From contig NZ_CP073104.1 in assembly GCF_018138145.1 (NCBI RefSeq), positions 4,469,001 to 4,533,000 of the forward strand: a DNA stretch of 64,000 nt, in the 5' to 3' direction. The translations under genes were made by a program, and so were the position numbers. Each line of letters opens with the position of its first letter. Position 1 is the stretch's first letter. A model generated the notes under the pieces. That model saw nothing but the letters and a program-made list of their open reading frames with translations, ran no database searches and had not been told where the DNA came from. Below, piece by piece: positions 9,536 to 17,806 of this stretch. Source of the stretch: Pseudomonas sp. SCA2728.1_7 (GTDB lineage Bacteria > Pseudomonadota > Gammaproteobacteria > Pseudomonadales > Pseudomonadaceae).

Positions 9536-9562
9536 GTGTCGCCAAGCCTGTTCCGACGATAA
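9536..9562 (+). CDS. Putative argA leader peptide ending in Arg-Arg
   Basis: A GAGGAG ribosome-binding site at 9523-9528 is followed 7 nt later by a GTG-initiated ORF encoding MSPSLFRR and a TAA stop. The same frame is also open from an ATG at 9521 (MRRARVSPSLFRR), but then the Shine-Dalgarno sequence would be inside the ORF. The last two sense codons are consecutive CGA Arg codons, and the next gene, 68 nt downstream, is argA, the first enzyme of arginine synthesis. The layout resembles amino-acid leader peptides. I see no clear GC-rich terminator hairpin after it, only a T run at about 9597-9601. Translation is not proven; chance is a real alternative. Confidence 0.4.
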   Translation: MSPSLFRR

Positions 9563-9630
9563 CCATCAGCCCGCTGTGCGTTTTCCGTTTCGCCCCTTTT
9601 TAGGCTGCTATTTATTACAGGCCCAGGTTC

Positions 9631-10929
9631 ATGCCCGAATACGTCAATTGGCTTCGTCACGCGTCCCCTTACATCAATGCCCACCGCGACTGCACCTTCG
9701 TCGTCATGCTGCCCGGCGACGGCGTCGAGCATCCGAATTTCGGCAACATCGTTCACGACATCGTCCTGCTGCACAGCCTTGGCGTGCGTCTGGTGTTGGT
9801 ACACGGTTCGCGCCCGCAAATCGAAACCCGCCTCGCCGCGCGTGGCCTGACCCCGCATTACCACCACGGCATGCGCATCACCGATGCGGCAACGCTGGAA
9901 TGTGTAATCGACGCGGTCGGCCAATTGCGGATCGCAATCGAAGCGCGTTTGTCGATGGACATGGCTTCGTCGCCGATGCAGGGCTCGCGTTTGCGCGTGG
10001 CCAGCGGCAACCTCGTCACCGCACGACCGATCGGCGTGCTCGAAGGCGTCGACTATCACCACACCGGCGAAGTGCGCCGGGTCGACCGCAAGGGCATCAA
10101 TCGCCTGCTCGATGAGCGTTCGATCGTGCTGCTGTCGCCGCTGGGCTACTCGCCGACCGGGGAAATTTTCAACCTCGCCTGTGAAGACGTCGCCACCCGC
10201 GCCGCCATCGACCTGGGCGCAGACAAACTGCTGCTGTTCGGCGCCGACCTCGGCCTGATCGATGAGAACGGCAAGCTGGTGCGTGAGTTGCGTCCACAGC
10301 AAGTGCCGGCACATTTGCAGCGCCTTGGCAGCAACTATCAGGCGGAATTGCTCGATGCCGCCGCCGAGGCTTGCCGTGGCGGCGTGGCGCGCAGTCATAT
10401 CGTCAGTTATGCCGAAGACGGCGCGCTGCTGACCGAGCTGTTCACCCGTGACGGTGGCGGTACGCTGGTCGCGCAGGAGCAATTCGAACTGGTGCGCGAA
10501 GCGGCGATTGAAGACGTCGGCGGCTTGCTCGACTTGATCAGTCCGCTGGAAGAGCAGGGGATTCTGGTGCGGCGTTCGCGCGAAGTGCTGGAGCGCGAGA
10601 TCGAGCAGTTCAGCGTGGTCGAGCGTGAAGGCATGATCATCGCCTGTGCAGCGCTGTATCAGATTGCTGATTCCGATGCCGGTGAACTGGCGTGCCTGGC
10701 GGTAAACCCGGAGTATCGCCATGGCGGTCGCGGTGATGAACTGTTGGAGCGCATCGAAACCCGCGCACGAGCTCAGGGTTTGAAAACCTTGTTCGTCCTC
10801 ACTACGCGTACTGCGCACTGGTTCCGCGAGCGTGGTTTCGAACCGAGCAGCGTTGAACGCCTGCCAGCGGCGCGGGCGTCGCTGTACAACTTTCAACGTA
10901 ATTCTAAAATCTTCGAAAAGCCCCTATAA
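9631..10929 (+). CDS. argA: Amino-acid N-acetyltransferase (N-acetylglutamate synthase)
   Basis: This 432-residue enzyme makes N-acetylglutamate from glutamate and acetyl-CoA, the first step of arginine synthesis. The N-terminal two thirds are an amino-acid-kinase fold (FVVMLPGDGVEHPNF, then VLVHGSRPQIE) that carries feedback inhibition by arginine. The C-terminal part is a GNAT acetyltransferase with the acetyl-CoA loop region LAVNPEYRHGGRGDELL and a final WFRERGF. Length and sequence agree with the classical Pseudomonas ArgA. A small Arg-ending ORF lies just upstream and could contribute to control. A convergent tauA lies downstream across a REP doublet. Confidence 0.96.
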   Translation: MPEYVNWLRHASPYINAHRDCTFVVMLPGDGVEHPNFGNIVHDIVLLHSLGVRLVLVHGSRPQIETRLAARGLTPHYHHGMRITDAATLECVIDAVGQLRIAIEARLSMDMASSPMQGSRLRVASGNLVTARPIGVLEGVDYHHTGEVRRVDRKGINRLLDERSIVLLSPLGYSPTGEIFNLACEDVATRAAIDLGADKLLLFGADLGLIDENGKLVRELRPQQVPAHLQRLGSNYQAELLDAAAEACRGGVARSHIVSYAEDGALLTELFTRDGGGTLVAQEQFELVREAAIEDVGGLLDLISPLEEQGILVRRSREVLEREIEQFSVVEREGMIIACAALYQIADSDAGELACLAVNPEYRHGGRGDELLERIETRARAQGLKTLFVLTTRTAHWFRERGFEPSSVERLPAARASLYNFQRNSKIFEKPL

Positions 10930-10943
10930 ACCTCGTCGCTCCA

Positions 10944-11010
10944 TTCGCGAGCAGGCTCGCTCCCACAGGAAAATGCATTCCAAAGTGTGGGAGCGAGCCT
11001 GCTCGCGAAG
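10944..11010. repeat. REP doublet (GGGAGCGAG subtype) between argA and tauA
   Basis: Two inverted REP copies lie in the 84-bp gap between convergent argA and tauA. The right arm ends 3 bp from the tauA stop codon, exactly where tauB would be expected if the tau operon were complete. Confidence 0.95.
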
Positions 11011-11013
11011 CTT

Positions 11014-12003
11014 TTATTGCGCCACAAACTTCGCGCTGACGTACGGCGAGTAGTCCGGCAGCACCGTCTCAACCTTGCCCTGTTCCTTCAAAAACTTCGC
11101 CGTCTCGCCAATCGCCTTCGCCGTGCCGCCCTCCAGCAGCGCCGTGGTTTGTTGCGCCTTGGCATCCGGGAACGCCGAACCTGCAAGCAAATCCGGTACA
11201 TCAGCGGCATTGGCACCGGTCAGTTTGGCGATTTTCTGTACCGGCACCGAGTCAGCCGTCCAGCTGTCTTTATGCGCCGCGTAATCGGCAAATGAATCCA
11301 GCGTGACCTTGGCGAACTTCGCTACTACGTCTGGATGCTTCTCGGCAAAATCCTTGCGCGCGACCCAGACTTCGAAGGTTGGCGCACCCCACTGACCGAC
11401 CTGTGCGGCATCGGTCAGGGTCTTGCCGGTCTTGCGGATTTCCCCCAGCGCCGGCGACCAGACAAATGCGCCATCGATATCGCCACGCTTCCACGCCGCT
11501 GCGATCTCTGCCGGTTGCAGGTTCACCACTTTGACTTTCGAGGCGTCCAGGCCCCAGTGCTTGAGGGCGCCGAGCAGGCTGTAGTGTGAGGTCGAAACGA
11601 AAGGTGTGGCGATGGTTTTGCCGACCAGGTCCTGGGGGGTGTTGATACCGCTGCCATTACGCACCACCAGCGCTTCGGCGGCATTGATCTGCGCCGAAAC
11701 GATGAACGCCACAATCGGCAGATTGCGCGAAGCGGCAGCGGCTAACGGGCTGGAACCGAGGTTGCCGATCTGCACGTCACCCGAAGCAATGGCTGTCACA
11801 ACTTCCGGGCCACTGTTGAAGCGACGCCAGTCGATTTTCTCGCCGATGGTTTTCTCGTAGACGCCGTCGGCTTGCGGGACTTTGCTCGGGTCGATACCGG
11901 TTTGATAGCCGACGGTGAGGTTGGCGGCATGGGCGGAAAAAGAAATCAGTGCTGATACACAAACTGTAACAAATTGACTAGATAGTGCGCGTTTGGCCAT
12001 CAT
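11014..12003 (-). CDS. tauA: Taurine-type ABC transporter substrate-binding protein, orphan
   Basis: This 329-residue periplasmic binding protein has a signal peptide (cleavage expected after SAHA) and a TauA/SsuA/NMT1-like fold: NLTVGYQTGIDPSKVPQADG, then WRRFNSGPEVVTAIASGDV, then GSSPLAAAASRNLPI. The start at 12003 is preceded by AAAAGGCGACGCC. Its neighbours (sulfonate porin, lsfA, ssu genes) support a role in taurine or sulfonate capture during sulfur starvation. In P. putida, as I recall, tauA is followed by tauBCD; here the gene is followed only by a REP doublet and convergent argA. The ORF itself is intact. It must use a transporter encoded elsewhere or be a relic. Confidence 0.87.
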   Translation of the reverse strand: MMAKRALSSQFVTVCVSALISFSAHAANLTVGYQTGIDPSKVPQADGVYEKTIGEKIDWRRFNSGPEVVTAIASGDVQIGNLGSSPLAAAASRNLPIVAFIVSAQINAAEALVVRNGSGINTPQDLVGKTIATPFVSTSHYSLLGALKHWGLDASKVKVVNLQPAEIAAAWKRGDIDGAFVWSPALGEIRKTGKTLTDAAQVGQWGAPTFEVWVARKDFAEKHPDVVAKFAKVTLDSFADYAAHKDSWTADSVPVQKIAKLTGANAADVPDLLAGSAFPDAKAQQTTALLEGGTAKAIGETAKFLKEQGKVETVLPDYSPYVSAKFVAQ

Positions 12004-12367
12004 GGCGTCGCCTTTTCGATAGGGTTTGACGAATTGCGGTTGCGCCAAAGCTAATTGATATAAAAAAAGGCTAACAAATACCATTTAGGAATGAGCTTAG
12101 TCGCCGATACGCTGTTTCCCGGCGGAGGTGGCACGATACTGGCCATATTCCGAAATGATATGAAAAAGAATGAATAAATTCTTTTTGGGTTTATCAGGAA
12201 ATCTTTACTCTGCACGGACCAAATCACTGCGATTAGACCTTGGTCGTAGACATACAAGGTTACGATTGACTTGTCAGTCACGGTCTGGCGCTAATCGCGC
12301 ATCTTAGGACCCAGGGCATCAGACCCCGGGCCAGGAACACAAGAATTAGAAACGAGAGGAGCTTTAC
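12004..12367. promoter_or_regulatory. Divergent tauA-porin control region
   Basis: This AT-rich 364-bp region separates divergent tauA and the porin. It holds a perfect 9-bp inverted repeat, AAAAAGAAT (12163-12171) and ATTCTTTTT (12178-12186), with a 6-nt loop. The word TGAAAAAGAAT at 12161 recurs as its complement upstream of lsfA (13961-13971), and AATGAATAAAT at 12169 recurs upstream of ssuE (14870-14880). The shared words suggest a common sulfur-starvation regulator, with CysB the obvious candidate; that is inference. A GAGAGGAGC ribosome-binding site precedes the porin ATG. No gene is visible in this stretch. Confidence 0.5.
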
Positions 12368-13732
12368 ATGAACAAGTCCACCTTGGCCCTGGCTGTGGCC
12401 GTAGGGGTTATGGCGCAGCAGGCAGGCGCCGCCGGTTTCATCGAAGACAGCAAAGCTACTTTGGGGCTGCGTAACTTCTACATCAACAACGACAACCGTG
12501 ACAGCGCTGCCGGCAGCGCCGCCAGCAAGACTGCCGGTGTTCAGAGCAAGAACGAAGAGTGGGGCCAAGCGTTCGATCTTCGCTTCATCTCCGGTTACAC
12601 CCAAGGCACCGTAGGTTTCGGTATCGACGCCATCGGCCTGCTGGGCGTGCGTCTGGATTCGGGCGGCGGCACTAACGGCGCTACCGGCACCTCCTACGGC
12701 GGCACCGTGTTCCCAAGCGAGCACAACGGTGATGCTGTTGATAACTTCTCCAGCCTGGGCCTGACTGCCAAAGCCAAGATCTCCCAGACCGAACTGAAAT
12801 TGGGCACCCTGCAGCCAAAACTGCCAGTGATCGTGACCAACGATGGTCGTCTGGTGCCACAAACCTGGCAGGGTGGCCAGATCACTTCCAGCGACATCAA
12901 GGACCTGACCCTGGTCGGCGGTCAGATCGAAGCTGTGAAAGGTCGTAACTCCAGCAACAACGAGAACCTGTCCATTGGTGGCGCCAACGCGCGTATCGCC
13001 AACAGCAACAAGTTCTACTACGCCGGTGGTGACTACAAGATCACCAAAGACCTGACTGCCCAGTACTACTACGGCAACTTGGAAGACTTCTACAAGCAAC
13101 ACTTCCTGGGTCTGGTCCACAACTGGGCAATCGGCCCGGGCGTGCTGAAGTCTGACTTGCGCTACTTCCACAGCACCGATGATGGCAACAACGGCAACAC
13201 CACCACTTACTTCAGCAACGGTAACTACGTTGGTAACGTCAGTGGTAAAGGCCCGGTTGACAACAACCTGTACAGCGGCCTGTTCCTGTACACCGTTGCT
13301 GGCCACACTTTCGGCGGCGGCTACCAGGTTTCCAACGGCAGCAGCGACTTCCCTTGGTTGAACCAGGGCGACGGTTCGTCGAACTACACCATCACCGACA
13401 TGCAAATCCAGAAGTTCGGCCGTGCTGGCGAACGTACCTGGCAAGCACGCTACTCGTATGACTTCGCCAAAGTCGGCGTTCCAGGTCTGACGGCTGGTGT
13501 GGTTTACCTGCGCGGCGACAATATCGACACCGTGGGTGCCAACCGCGTTGAGAACGGCAGCGGCCGTTCCGAGTGGGAGCGCGACTTCACCGTTGGTTAC
13601 GTCGTACCTGAAGGCCCGCTGAAAAACGTTGGCCTGATGTGGAAAAACGCTACCTGGCGCAACGACATCCCAGGTCAGCGTGACCAGGATGAAAACCGCC
13701 TGATCGTCAGCTACTCGATCCCGCTGCTGTAA
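12368..13732 (+). CDS. OprD-family outer-membrane porin (OprE-like)
   Basis: This 454-residue protein has a signal peptide (MNKSTLALAVAVGVMAQQAG, then AAG) followed by the OprD-family start GFIEDSKATLGLRNFYINND and many alternating amphipathic strands of a beta-barrel, ending in an aromatic-poor SYSIPLL. OprD-type porins are substrate-selective channels for small anions and amino acids. Its position between tauA and lsfA/ssu, as in the P. putida sulfonate cluster, suggests that it admits sulfonates or sulfate esters; this specificity is inferred. A strong terminator follows the gene. Confidence 0.92.
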   Translation: MNKSTLALAVAVGVMAQQAGAAGFIEDSKATLGLRNFYINNDNRDSAAGSAASKTAGVQSKNEEWGQAFDLRFISGYTQGTVGFGIDAIGLLGVRLDSGGGTNGATGTSYGGTVFPSEHNGDAVDNFSSLGLTAKAKISQTELKLGTLQPKLPVIVTNDGRLVPQTWQGGQITSSDIKDLTLVGGQIEAVKGRNSSNNENLSIGGANARIANSNKFYYAGGDYKITKDLTAQYYYGNLEDFYKQHFLGLVHNWAIGPGVLKSDLRYFHSTDDGNNGNTTTYFSNGNYVGNVSGKGPVDNNLYSGLFLYTVAGHTFGGGYQVSNGSSDFPWLNQGDGSSNYTITDMQIQKFGRAGERTWQARYSYDFAKVGVPGLTAGVVYLRGDNIDTVGANRVENGSGRSEWERDFTVGYVVPEGPLKNVGLMWKNATWRNDIPGQRDQDENRLIVSYSIPLL

Positions 13733-13756
13733 TAGCGCGTTTCGATTCGTTGATGT

Positions 13757-13796
13757 AAAAAAAGCCCCGTCCGGCATCGCGCCGGACGGGGCTTTT
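13757..13796 (+). terminator. Rho-independent terminator after the porin gene
   Basis: A very strong GC-rich stem AAAGCCCCGTCCGGC / GCCGGACGGGGCTTT with a short ATCGC loop is flanked by an A run and a T run, 24 bp after the porin stop codon. Confidence 0.95.
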
Positions 13797-14028
13797 GCGT
13801 TTTCGAGTCAGGCCCACCCCCGTAAGCCTTCCCCGAATTTCCCTCTTTACTGCAACTCAAGGCCTTCTCGAACCTTGCGACCGATGTTCGTCGGGATGCC
13901 GTTCAGCGTCCAGTGAACAGATGTTTAATATTCGTTAATGATATAGATATCTAGTTATTTATTCTTTTTCACGATGGTGAATCCCGGGCTACAGTTGAGG
14001 TCTCGAACAACTCATCAGGAGCAGCATC

Positions 14029-14667
14029 ATGAGCCTCAGACTCGGCGACATCGCCCCCGATTTCGAACAGGATTCCAGCGCCGGCAAGATTCGTTTTCAC
14101 GAATGGCTGGGCGATAGCTGGGGCGTGCTGTTCTCCCACCCGGCGGACTTCACCCCGGTGTGCACCACGGAGCTGGGCTTCACCGCCAAGCTCAAGGATG
14201 AGTTCAGCAAGCGCGGTGTCAAAGCCATTGCGCTGTCGGTCGACCCGGTGGACTCACACCACAAGTGGATCGAAGACATCAACGAAACCCAGAACACCAT
14301 CGTCAACTTTCCTATCCTGGCCGATGCCGATCGCAAAGTTTCCGACCTCTACGATCTGATCCACCCGAACGCCAACGACACGCTGACCGTGCGTTCGCTG
14401 TTCGTGATCGATCCGAACAAGAAGATTCGCCTGACCATCACTTACCCGGCGAGCACCGGGCGCAACTTCCACGAGATTCTGCGGGTGATCGATTCGCTGC
14501 AGCTCACCGACAACTACAAGGTGGCCACCCCGGCCAACTGGCAGGACGGTGAAGAGGTGGTGATCGTGCCTTCGCTCAAGGATGAAGACGAAATCAAAAA
14601 GCGCTTTCCGAAAGGCTATCGCGCGGTGAAACCGTACCTGCGCCTGACGCCACAGCCGAACAAGTGA
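14029..14667 (+). CDS. lsfA: 1-Cys peroxiredoxin LsfA
   Basis: This 212-residue protein of the Prx6 subfamily reduces peroxides with a single catalytic cysteine in the motif DFTPVCTTE (Cys45). The C-terminal arm (PSLKDEDEIKKRFPKGYRAVKPYLRLT) is typical of the 1-Cys type. LsfA is known in P. putida and P. aeruginosa as a protein induced by sulfate starvation and by growth on sulfonates, and it protects against oxidative stress made by the flavin monooxygenase system. Here it sits between the sulfonate porin and ssuEADCBF. The ATG is preceded by CAGGAGCAG. A REP doublet and a terminator separate it from ssuE, so it is probably its own transcription unit. Confidence 0.95.
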   Translation: MSLRLGDIAPDFEQDSSAGKIRFHEWLGDSWGVLFSHPADFTPVCTTELGFTAKLKDEFSKRGVKAIALSVDPVDSHHKWIEDINETQNTIVNFPILADADRKVSDLYDLIHPNANDTLTVRSLFVIDPNKKIRLTITYPASTGRNFHEILRVIDSLQLTDNYKVATPANWQDGEEVVIVPSLKDEDEIKKRFPKGYRAVKPYLRLTPQPNK

Positions 14668-14689
14668 GATCTGCGGTGTAGTCACCACC

Positions 14690-14760
14690 GCCATCGCGAG
14701 CAGGCTCACTCCTACAGGGAAACGCATTCCAAATGTAGGAGTGAGCCTGCTCGCGATGGC
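14690..14760. repeat. REP doublet (TAGGAGTGAG subtype)
   Basis: Two inverted REP copies (core GCGAGCAGGCTCACTCC) about 17 nt apart follow lsfA. Confidence 0.95.
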
Positions 14761-14800
14761 GTTAGTCCAGTCACCACGGAACCACTAAGCAGGGGATTTC

Positions 14801-14826
14801 AGGCCGTTTCGACGGCCTTTTTTTTC
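14801..14826 (+). terminator. Rho-independent terminator after lsfA
   Basis: The stem GGCCGT-TTCG-ACGGCC closes with a stable UUCG-type loop and is followed by eight or nine T residues. It ends the lsfA transcript before the ssu operon. Confidence 0.93.
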
Positions 14827-14881
14827 GCCCGGAACAAAGTGAATCTCATATCTCCAAAACGCATAACCAAATGAATAAATA

Positions 14882-14903
14882 TGATTTATGGATATATAAA
14901 TCA
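14882..14903. promoter_or_regulatory. Perfect dyad in the ssuE promoter region
   Basis: A perfect inverted repeat TGATTTAT-N6-ATAAATCA lies about 75 bp upstream of ssuE in an AT-rich stretch that also holds AATGAATAAAT, a word shared with the tauA/porin region. Spacing and composition suit a LysR-type activator such as CysB, or another sulfur regulator; the identity is inferred. Confidence 0.45.
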
Positions 14904-14975
14904 GCTGGTAAGGTCACTCCATCGAAGCGAGATCGCAACCCGCGAATCGCCTGCAACGCTTAAGGAATTGTCTCA

Positions 14976-15569
14976 ATGCTGGTCGTCTCACTCGGTGGCA
15001 GCCCCAGCCTGCGCTCCCGTTCCGGAGTGCTGCTGGAACGCTCGCAACGTTGGTTGCAGCAGCAAGGGGTGGAAGTGGTGAGTTATCAGGTGCGGGACTT
15101 CCCGGCCGAGGATTTGCTCCATGCCCGCTTCGACAGCCCGAAGGTGCTCGACCTGCTGCAACAGATTGAAAACGCCGATGGCCTGCTGATCGCCACACCG
15201 GTTTACAAAGCGTCGTTCTCCGGCGCTCTGAAGACCCTGCTGGACCTGCTGCCCGAGCGCGCCTTGAACCACAAGATTGTCTTGCCGATGGCCACTGGCG
15301 GCAGCATCGCCCACATGCTGGTGGTCGATTACGCCCTCAAGCCCGTGTTGTCGGCATTGAAAGCCCAGGAAATGCTCCAGGGGATTTTCGCCGAGGACAG
15401 CCAGATCGCTTACGGCGAAGGCAGTGCCGCAGCACAACTGGCACCGGCGCTGGAGCAGCGACTGCATGAAGCGCTGGATCAGTTTGTCGGCGCCATGGCG
15501 CGCCGGCCAAAGCCGTTGGAACCGGGCCTGTTGAACGAACGTTTGTTGAGTGCTCGCTGGAGCATTTAA
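14976..15569 (+). CDS. ssuE: NAD(P)H-dependent FMN reductase
   Basis: This 197-residue flavodoxin-fold reductase supplies FMNH2 to the sulfonate monooxygenase SsuD. The N-terminal [19 protein letters not shown] is the phosphate-binding loop region, and [20 protein letters not shown] is the characteristic FMN/NADPH-site segment of SsuE proteins. It is the first gene of ssuEADCBF, all on the same strand. The start codon follows a modest TTAAGGAATTG ribosome-binding site. The gap to ssuA is 89 bp. Confidence 0.95.
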   Translation: MLVVSLGGSPSLRSRSGVLLERSQRWLQQQGVEVVSYQVRDFPAEDLLHARFDSPKVLDLLQQIENADGLLIATPVYKASFSGALKTLLDLLPERALNHKIVLPMATGGSIAHMLVVDYALKPVLSALKAQEMLQGIFAEDSQIAYGEGSAAAQLAPALEQRLHEALDQFVGAMARRPKPLEPGLLNERLLSARWSI

Positions 15570-15658
15570 GCCTCATCGAAATTTGAAGTACTGGCCTTAC
15601 TCGCCCGCCAACGGGCAAGCAGGTGCAGCCAAAACCCAACAGCAAAAAGGAGAGCGCT

Positions 15659-16624
15659 ATGCGCACTGTATTTTTGCGTCGTGGTCTGGTCGCTCTGTTT
15701 GCTGCGGCTGTCACCTTCGGCGCCATCACTCAAGCTCAAGCCGAGACTCTTCGGATCGGTTATCAGAAGTACGGCACGTTGGTGCTGCTCAAGGCCAAGG
15801 GCACTTTGGAAAAACGTCTGGCCGCCCAAGGCGTCGACGTGCAATGGACTGAATTCCCCGGCGGCCCGCAGCTGCTGGAAGGCCTGAACGTCGGCTCGAT
15901 CGACTTCGGTGTCACCGGCGAAACCCCGCCAGTTTTTGCTCAGGCTGCCGGCGCCGATTTGCTTTACGTCGCTTATGAACCACCAGCGCCGAACAGCGAA
16001 GCGATCCTTGTGCCGAAAGACTCGCCGATCAAATCGGTGGCCGATCTCAAAGGCAAGAAAGTCGCGCTGAACAAAGGCTCCAACGTCCACTACCTGCTGG
16101 TGCGTGCGCTGGAAGACGCCGGTCTCAAGTACACCGATATTCAAACCGTATTCCTGCCGCCGGCGGATGCTCGCGCTGCGTTCGAACGTGGCAGCGTCGA
16201 CGCCTGGGTCATCTGGGATCCGTACCAGGCTGCCGCCGAGAAACAACTGCAAGCGCACACCCTGCGCGACGGCAAAGGCATCGTCGACAACCACCAGTTC
16301 TACCTCGCGACCAAGCCTTACGCCGAGAAAAATCCTCAGGTGATCAAGACCCTCGTCGAGGAAGTGCGCGCCGTTGGCGAGTGGTCGAAAGCCAACCCTG
16401 AAGACGTGACCCAACAAGTTGCGCCACTGCTCGGCCTGCCGGCGGACATCACTCTGACCTCGGTGAAACGCCAGGGCTACGGCGCGCTGTTCCTGACCCC
16501 GGAAGTGGTCGCCGCGCAGCAGAAAATCGCTGACACGTTCTACCAGCTCAAGCTGATTCCCAAGCCGCTGAGCATCAAGGATGTGATCTGGACACCACCG
16601 GCCGCTGTGGCTAAAGCGCAGTAA
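15659..16624 (+). CDS. ssuA: Aliphatic sulfonate ABC transporter substrate-binding protein
   Basis: This 321-residue periplasmic protein has a signal peptide (cleavage expected after TQAQA) and the SsuA fold: TLRIGYQKYGTLVLLKAKGTL, then WTEFPGGPQLLEGLNVGSID, then VDAWVIWDPYQAAAE. It delivers aliphatic sulfonates to SsuCB. The ATG at 15659, after AAAAAGGAGAG, was preferred to an ATG 12 codons upstream because it starts the signal peptide. It shares the operon with ssuE upstream and ssuD downstream. Confidence 0.95.
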   Translation: MRTVFLRRGLVALFAAAVTFGAITQAQAETLRIGYQKYGTLVLLKAKGTLEKRLAAQGVDVQWTEFPGGPQLLEGLNVGSIDFGVTGETPPVFAQAAGADLLYVAYEPPAPNSEAILVPKDSPIKSVADLKGKKVALNKGSNVHYLLVRALEDAGLKYTDIQTVFLPPADARAAFERGSVDAWVIWDPYQAAAEKQLQAHTLRDGKGIVDNHQFYLATKPYAEKNPQVIKTLVEEVRAVGEWSKANPEDVTQQVAPLLGLPADITLTSVKRQGYGALFLTPEVVAAQQKIADTFYQLKLIPKPLSIKDVIWTPPAAVAKAQ

Positions 16625-16649
16625 TTCGAATTCCTAAGGAGACCACTCC

Positions 16650-17798
16650 ATGAGCCTCAATATCTTCTGGTTCCTGCCTACCCACGGCGACGGCCATTAC
16701 CTTGGCACCGCCGAAGGCGCTCGCGCCGTCGACCACGGTTATCTGCAACAGGTCGCGCAAGCGGCGGATCGTCTGGGCTTCGGCGGTGTGCTGATCCCCA
16801 CCGGCCGCTCTTGCGAAGACTCGTGGTTGGTGGCGGCGTCGCTGATCCCGGTGACCCAGCGTCTGAAGTTCCTCGTTGCCCTGCGCCCCGGGATCATTTC
16901 CCCGACGGTGGCAGCGCGGCAGGCAGCCACGCTGGATCGTCTGTCCGGCGGCCGTGCGCTGTTCAACCTCGTGACTGGCGGTGACCCGGAAGAATTGGCT
17001 GGCGACGGTCTGTTTCTCAGCCACGAAGAACGCTATCAGGCCTCGGTGGAATTCACCCGCATCTGGCGTCGTGTGCTCGAAGGCGAAACCGTCGATTACG
17101 ACGGTCAGCACATCAGCGTGAAAGGCGCCAAGTTGCTCTACCCGCCGATCCAGCAACCACGGCCGCCGCTGTACTTCGGTGGCTCGTCGGAAGCGGCGCA
17201 GGACTTGGCTGCTGAACAAGTGGAAATGGTCCTGACCTGGGGCGAGCCGCCAGCAGCGGTGGCCGAGAAGATTGCACAAGTTCGCGCCAAGGCCGCCAAG
17301 CTCGGCCGCACCGTACGCTTCGGCATTCGTCTGCACGTGATCGTCCGTGAAACCAACGCTGAAGCGTGGCAAGCGGCGGATCGGCTGATCTCGCACCTGG
17401 ACGACGACACCATCGCTCGCGCTCAAGCTTCTCTGGCGCGTTTCGATTCGGTCGGCCAGCAACGCATGGCTGCGCTGCATGGCGGTAGCCGCGACAACCT
17501 CGAAGTCAGCCCGAACCTCTGGGCCGGCGTTGGCCTGGTGCGCGGTGGTGCCGGTACGGCGCTGGTCGGCGATGGCCCGACCGTGGCCGCTCGCGTGAAG
17601 GAATATGCGGATCTGGGCATCGACACCTTCATTTTCTCCGGTTATCCACACCTCGAAGAGTCGTATCGCGTCGCTGAACTGCTGTTCCCGCACCTCGACA
17701 TCGAGCGTCCGGAACTGCCGAAAAGCGCCGGTTATGTCAGCCCGTTCGGCGAGATGGTCGCCAACGACATTCTTCCCAAAGCCGCGTCGCAGAGCTGA
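16650..17798 (+). CDS. ssuD: FMNH2-dependent alkanesulfonate monooxygenase
   Basis: This 382-residue enzyme of the bacterial luciferase-like TIM-barrel family uses FMNH2 from SsuE and O2 to cleave the C-S bond of alkanesulfonates, giving an aldehyde and sulfite. Family segments are clear: [18 protein letters not shown] at the start, [20 protein letters not shown], then [23 protein letters not shown] and [15 protein letters not shown]. An AAGGAGACC ribosome-binding site precedes the ATG. The gene is 9 bp from ssuC, so translation is probably tightly linked. Confidence 0.97.
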   Translation: MSLNIFWFLPTHGDGHYLGTAEGARAVDHGYLQQVAQAADRLGFGGVLIPTGRSCEDSWLVAASLIPVTQRLKFLVALRPGIISPTVAARQAATLDRLSGGRALFNLVTGGDPEELAGDGLFLSHEERYQASVEFTRIWRRVLEGETVDYDGQHISVKGAKLLYPPIQQPRPPLYFGGSSEAAQDLAAEQVEMVLTWGEPPAAVAEKIAQVRAKAAKLGRTVRFGIRLHVIVRETNAEAWQAADRLISHLDDDTIARAQASLARFDSVGQQRMAALHGGSRDNLEVSPNLWAGVGLVRGGAGTALVGDGPTVAARVKEYADLGIDTFIFSGYPHLEESYRVAELLFPHLDIERPELPKSAGYVSPFGEMVANDILPKAASQS

Positions 17799-17806
17799 GG
17801 CGCGCC

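Noticed and set aside
9563..9630. Transcription attenuator hairpin between the leader ORF and argA
   Set aside because: Only short weak stems (CAGC/GCTG, CAGCC/GGCTG) and one T run are visible; no convincing terminator/antiterminator pair.
12278..13777. Long ORF antisense to the porin gene (499 codons)
   Set aside because: It is a shadow of the high-GC coding strand of a well-supported OprD-family porin; its sequence has no family-like features.
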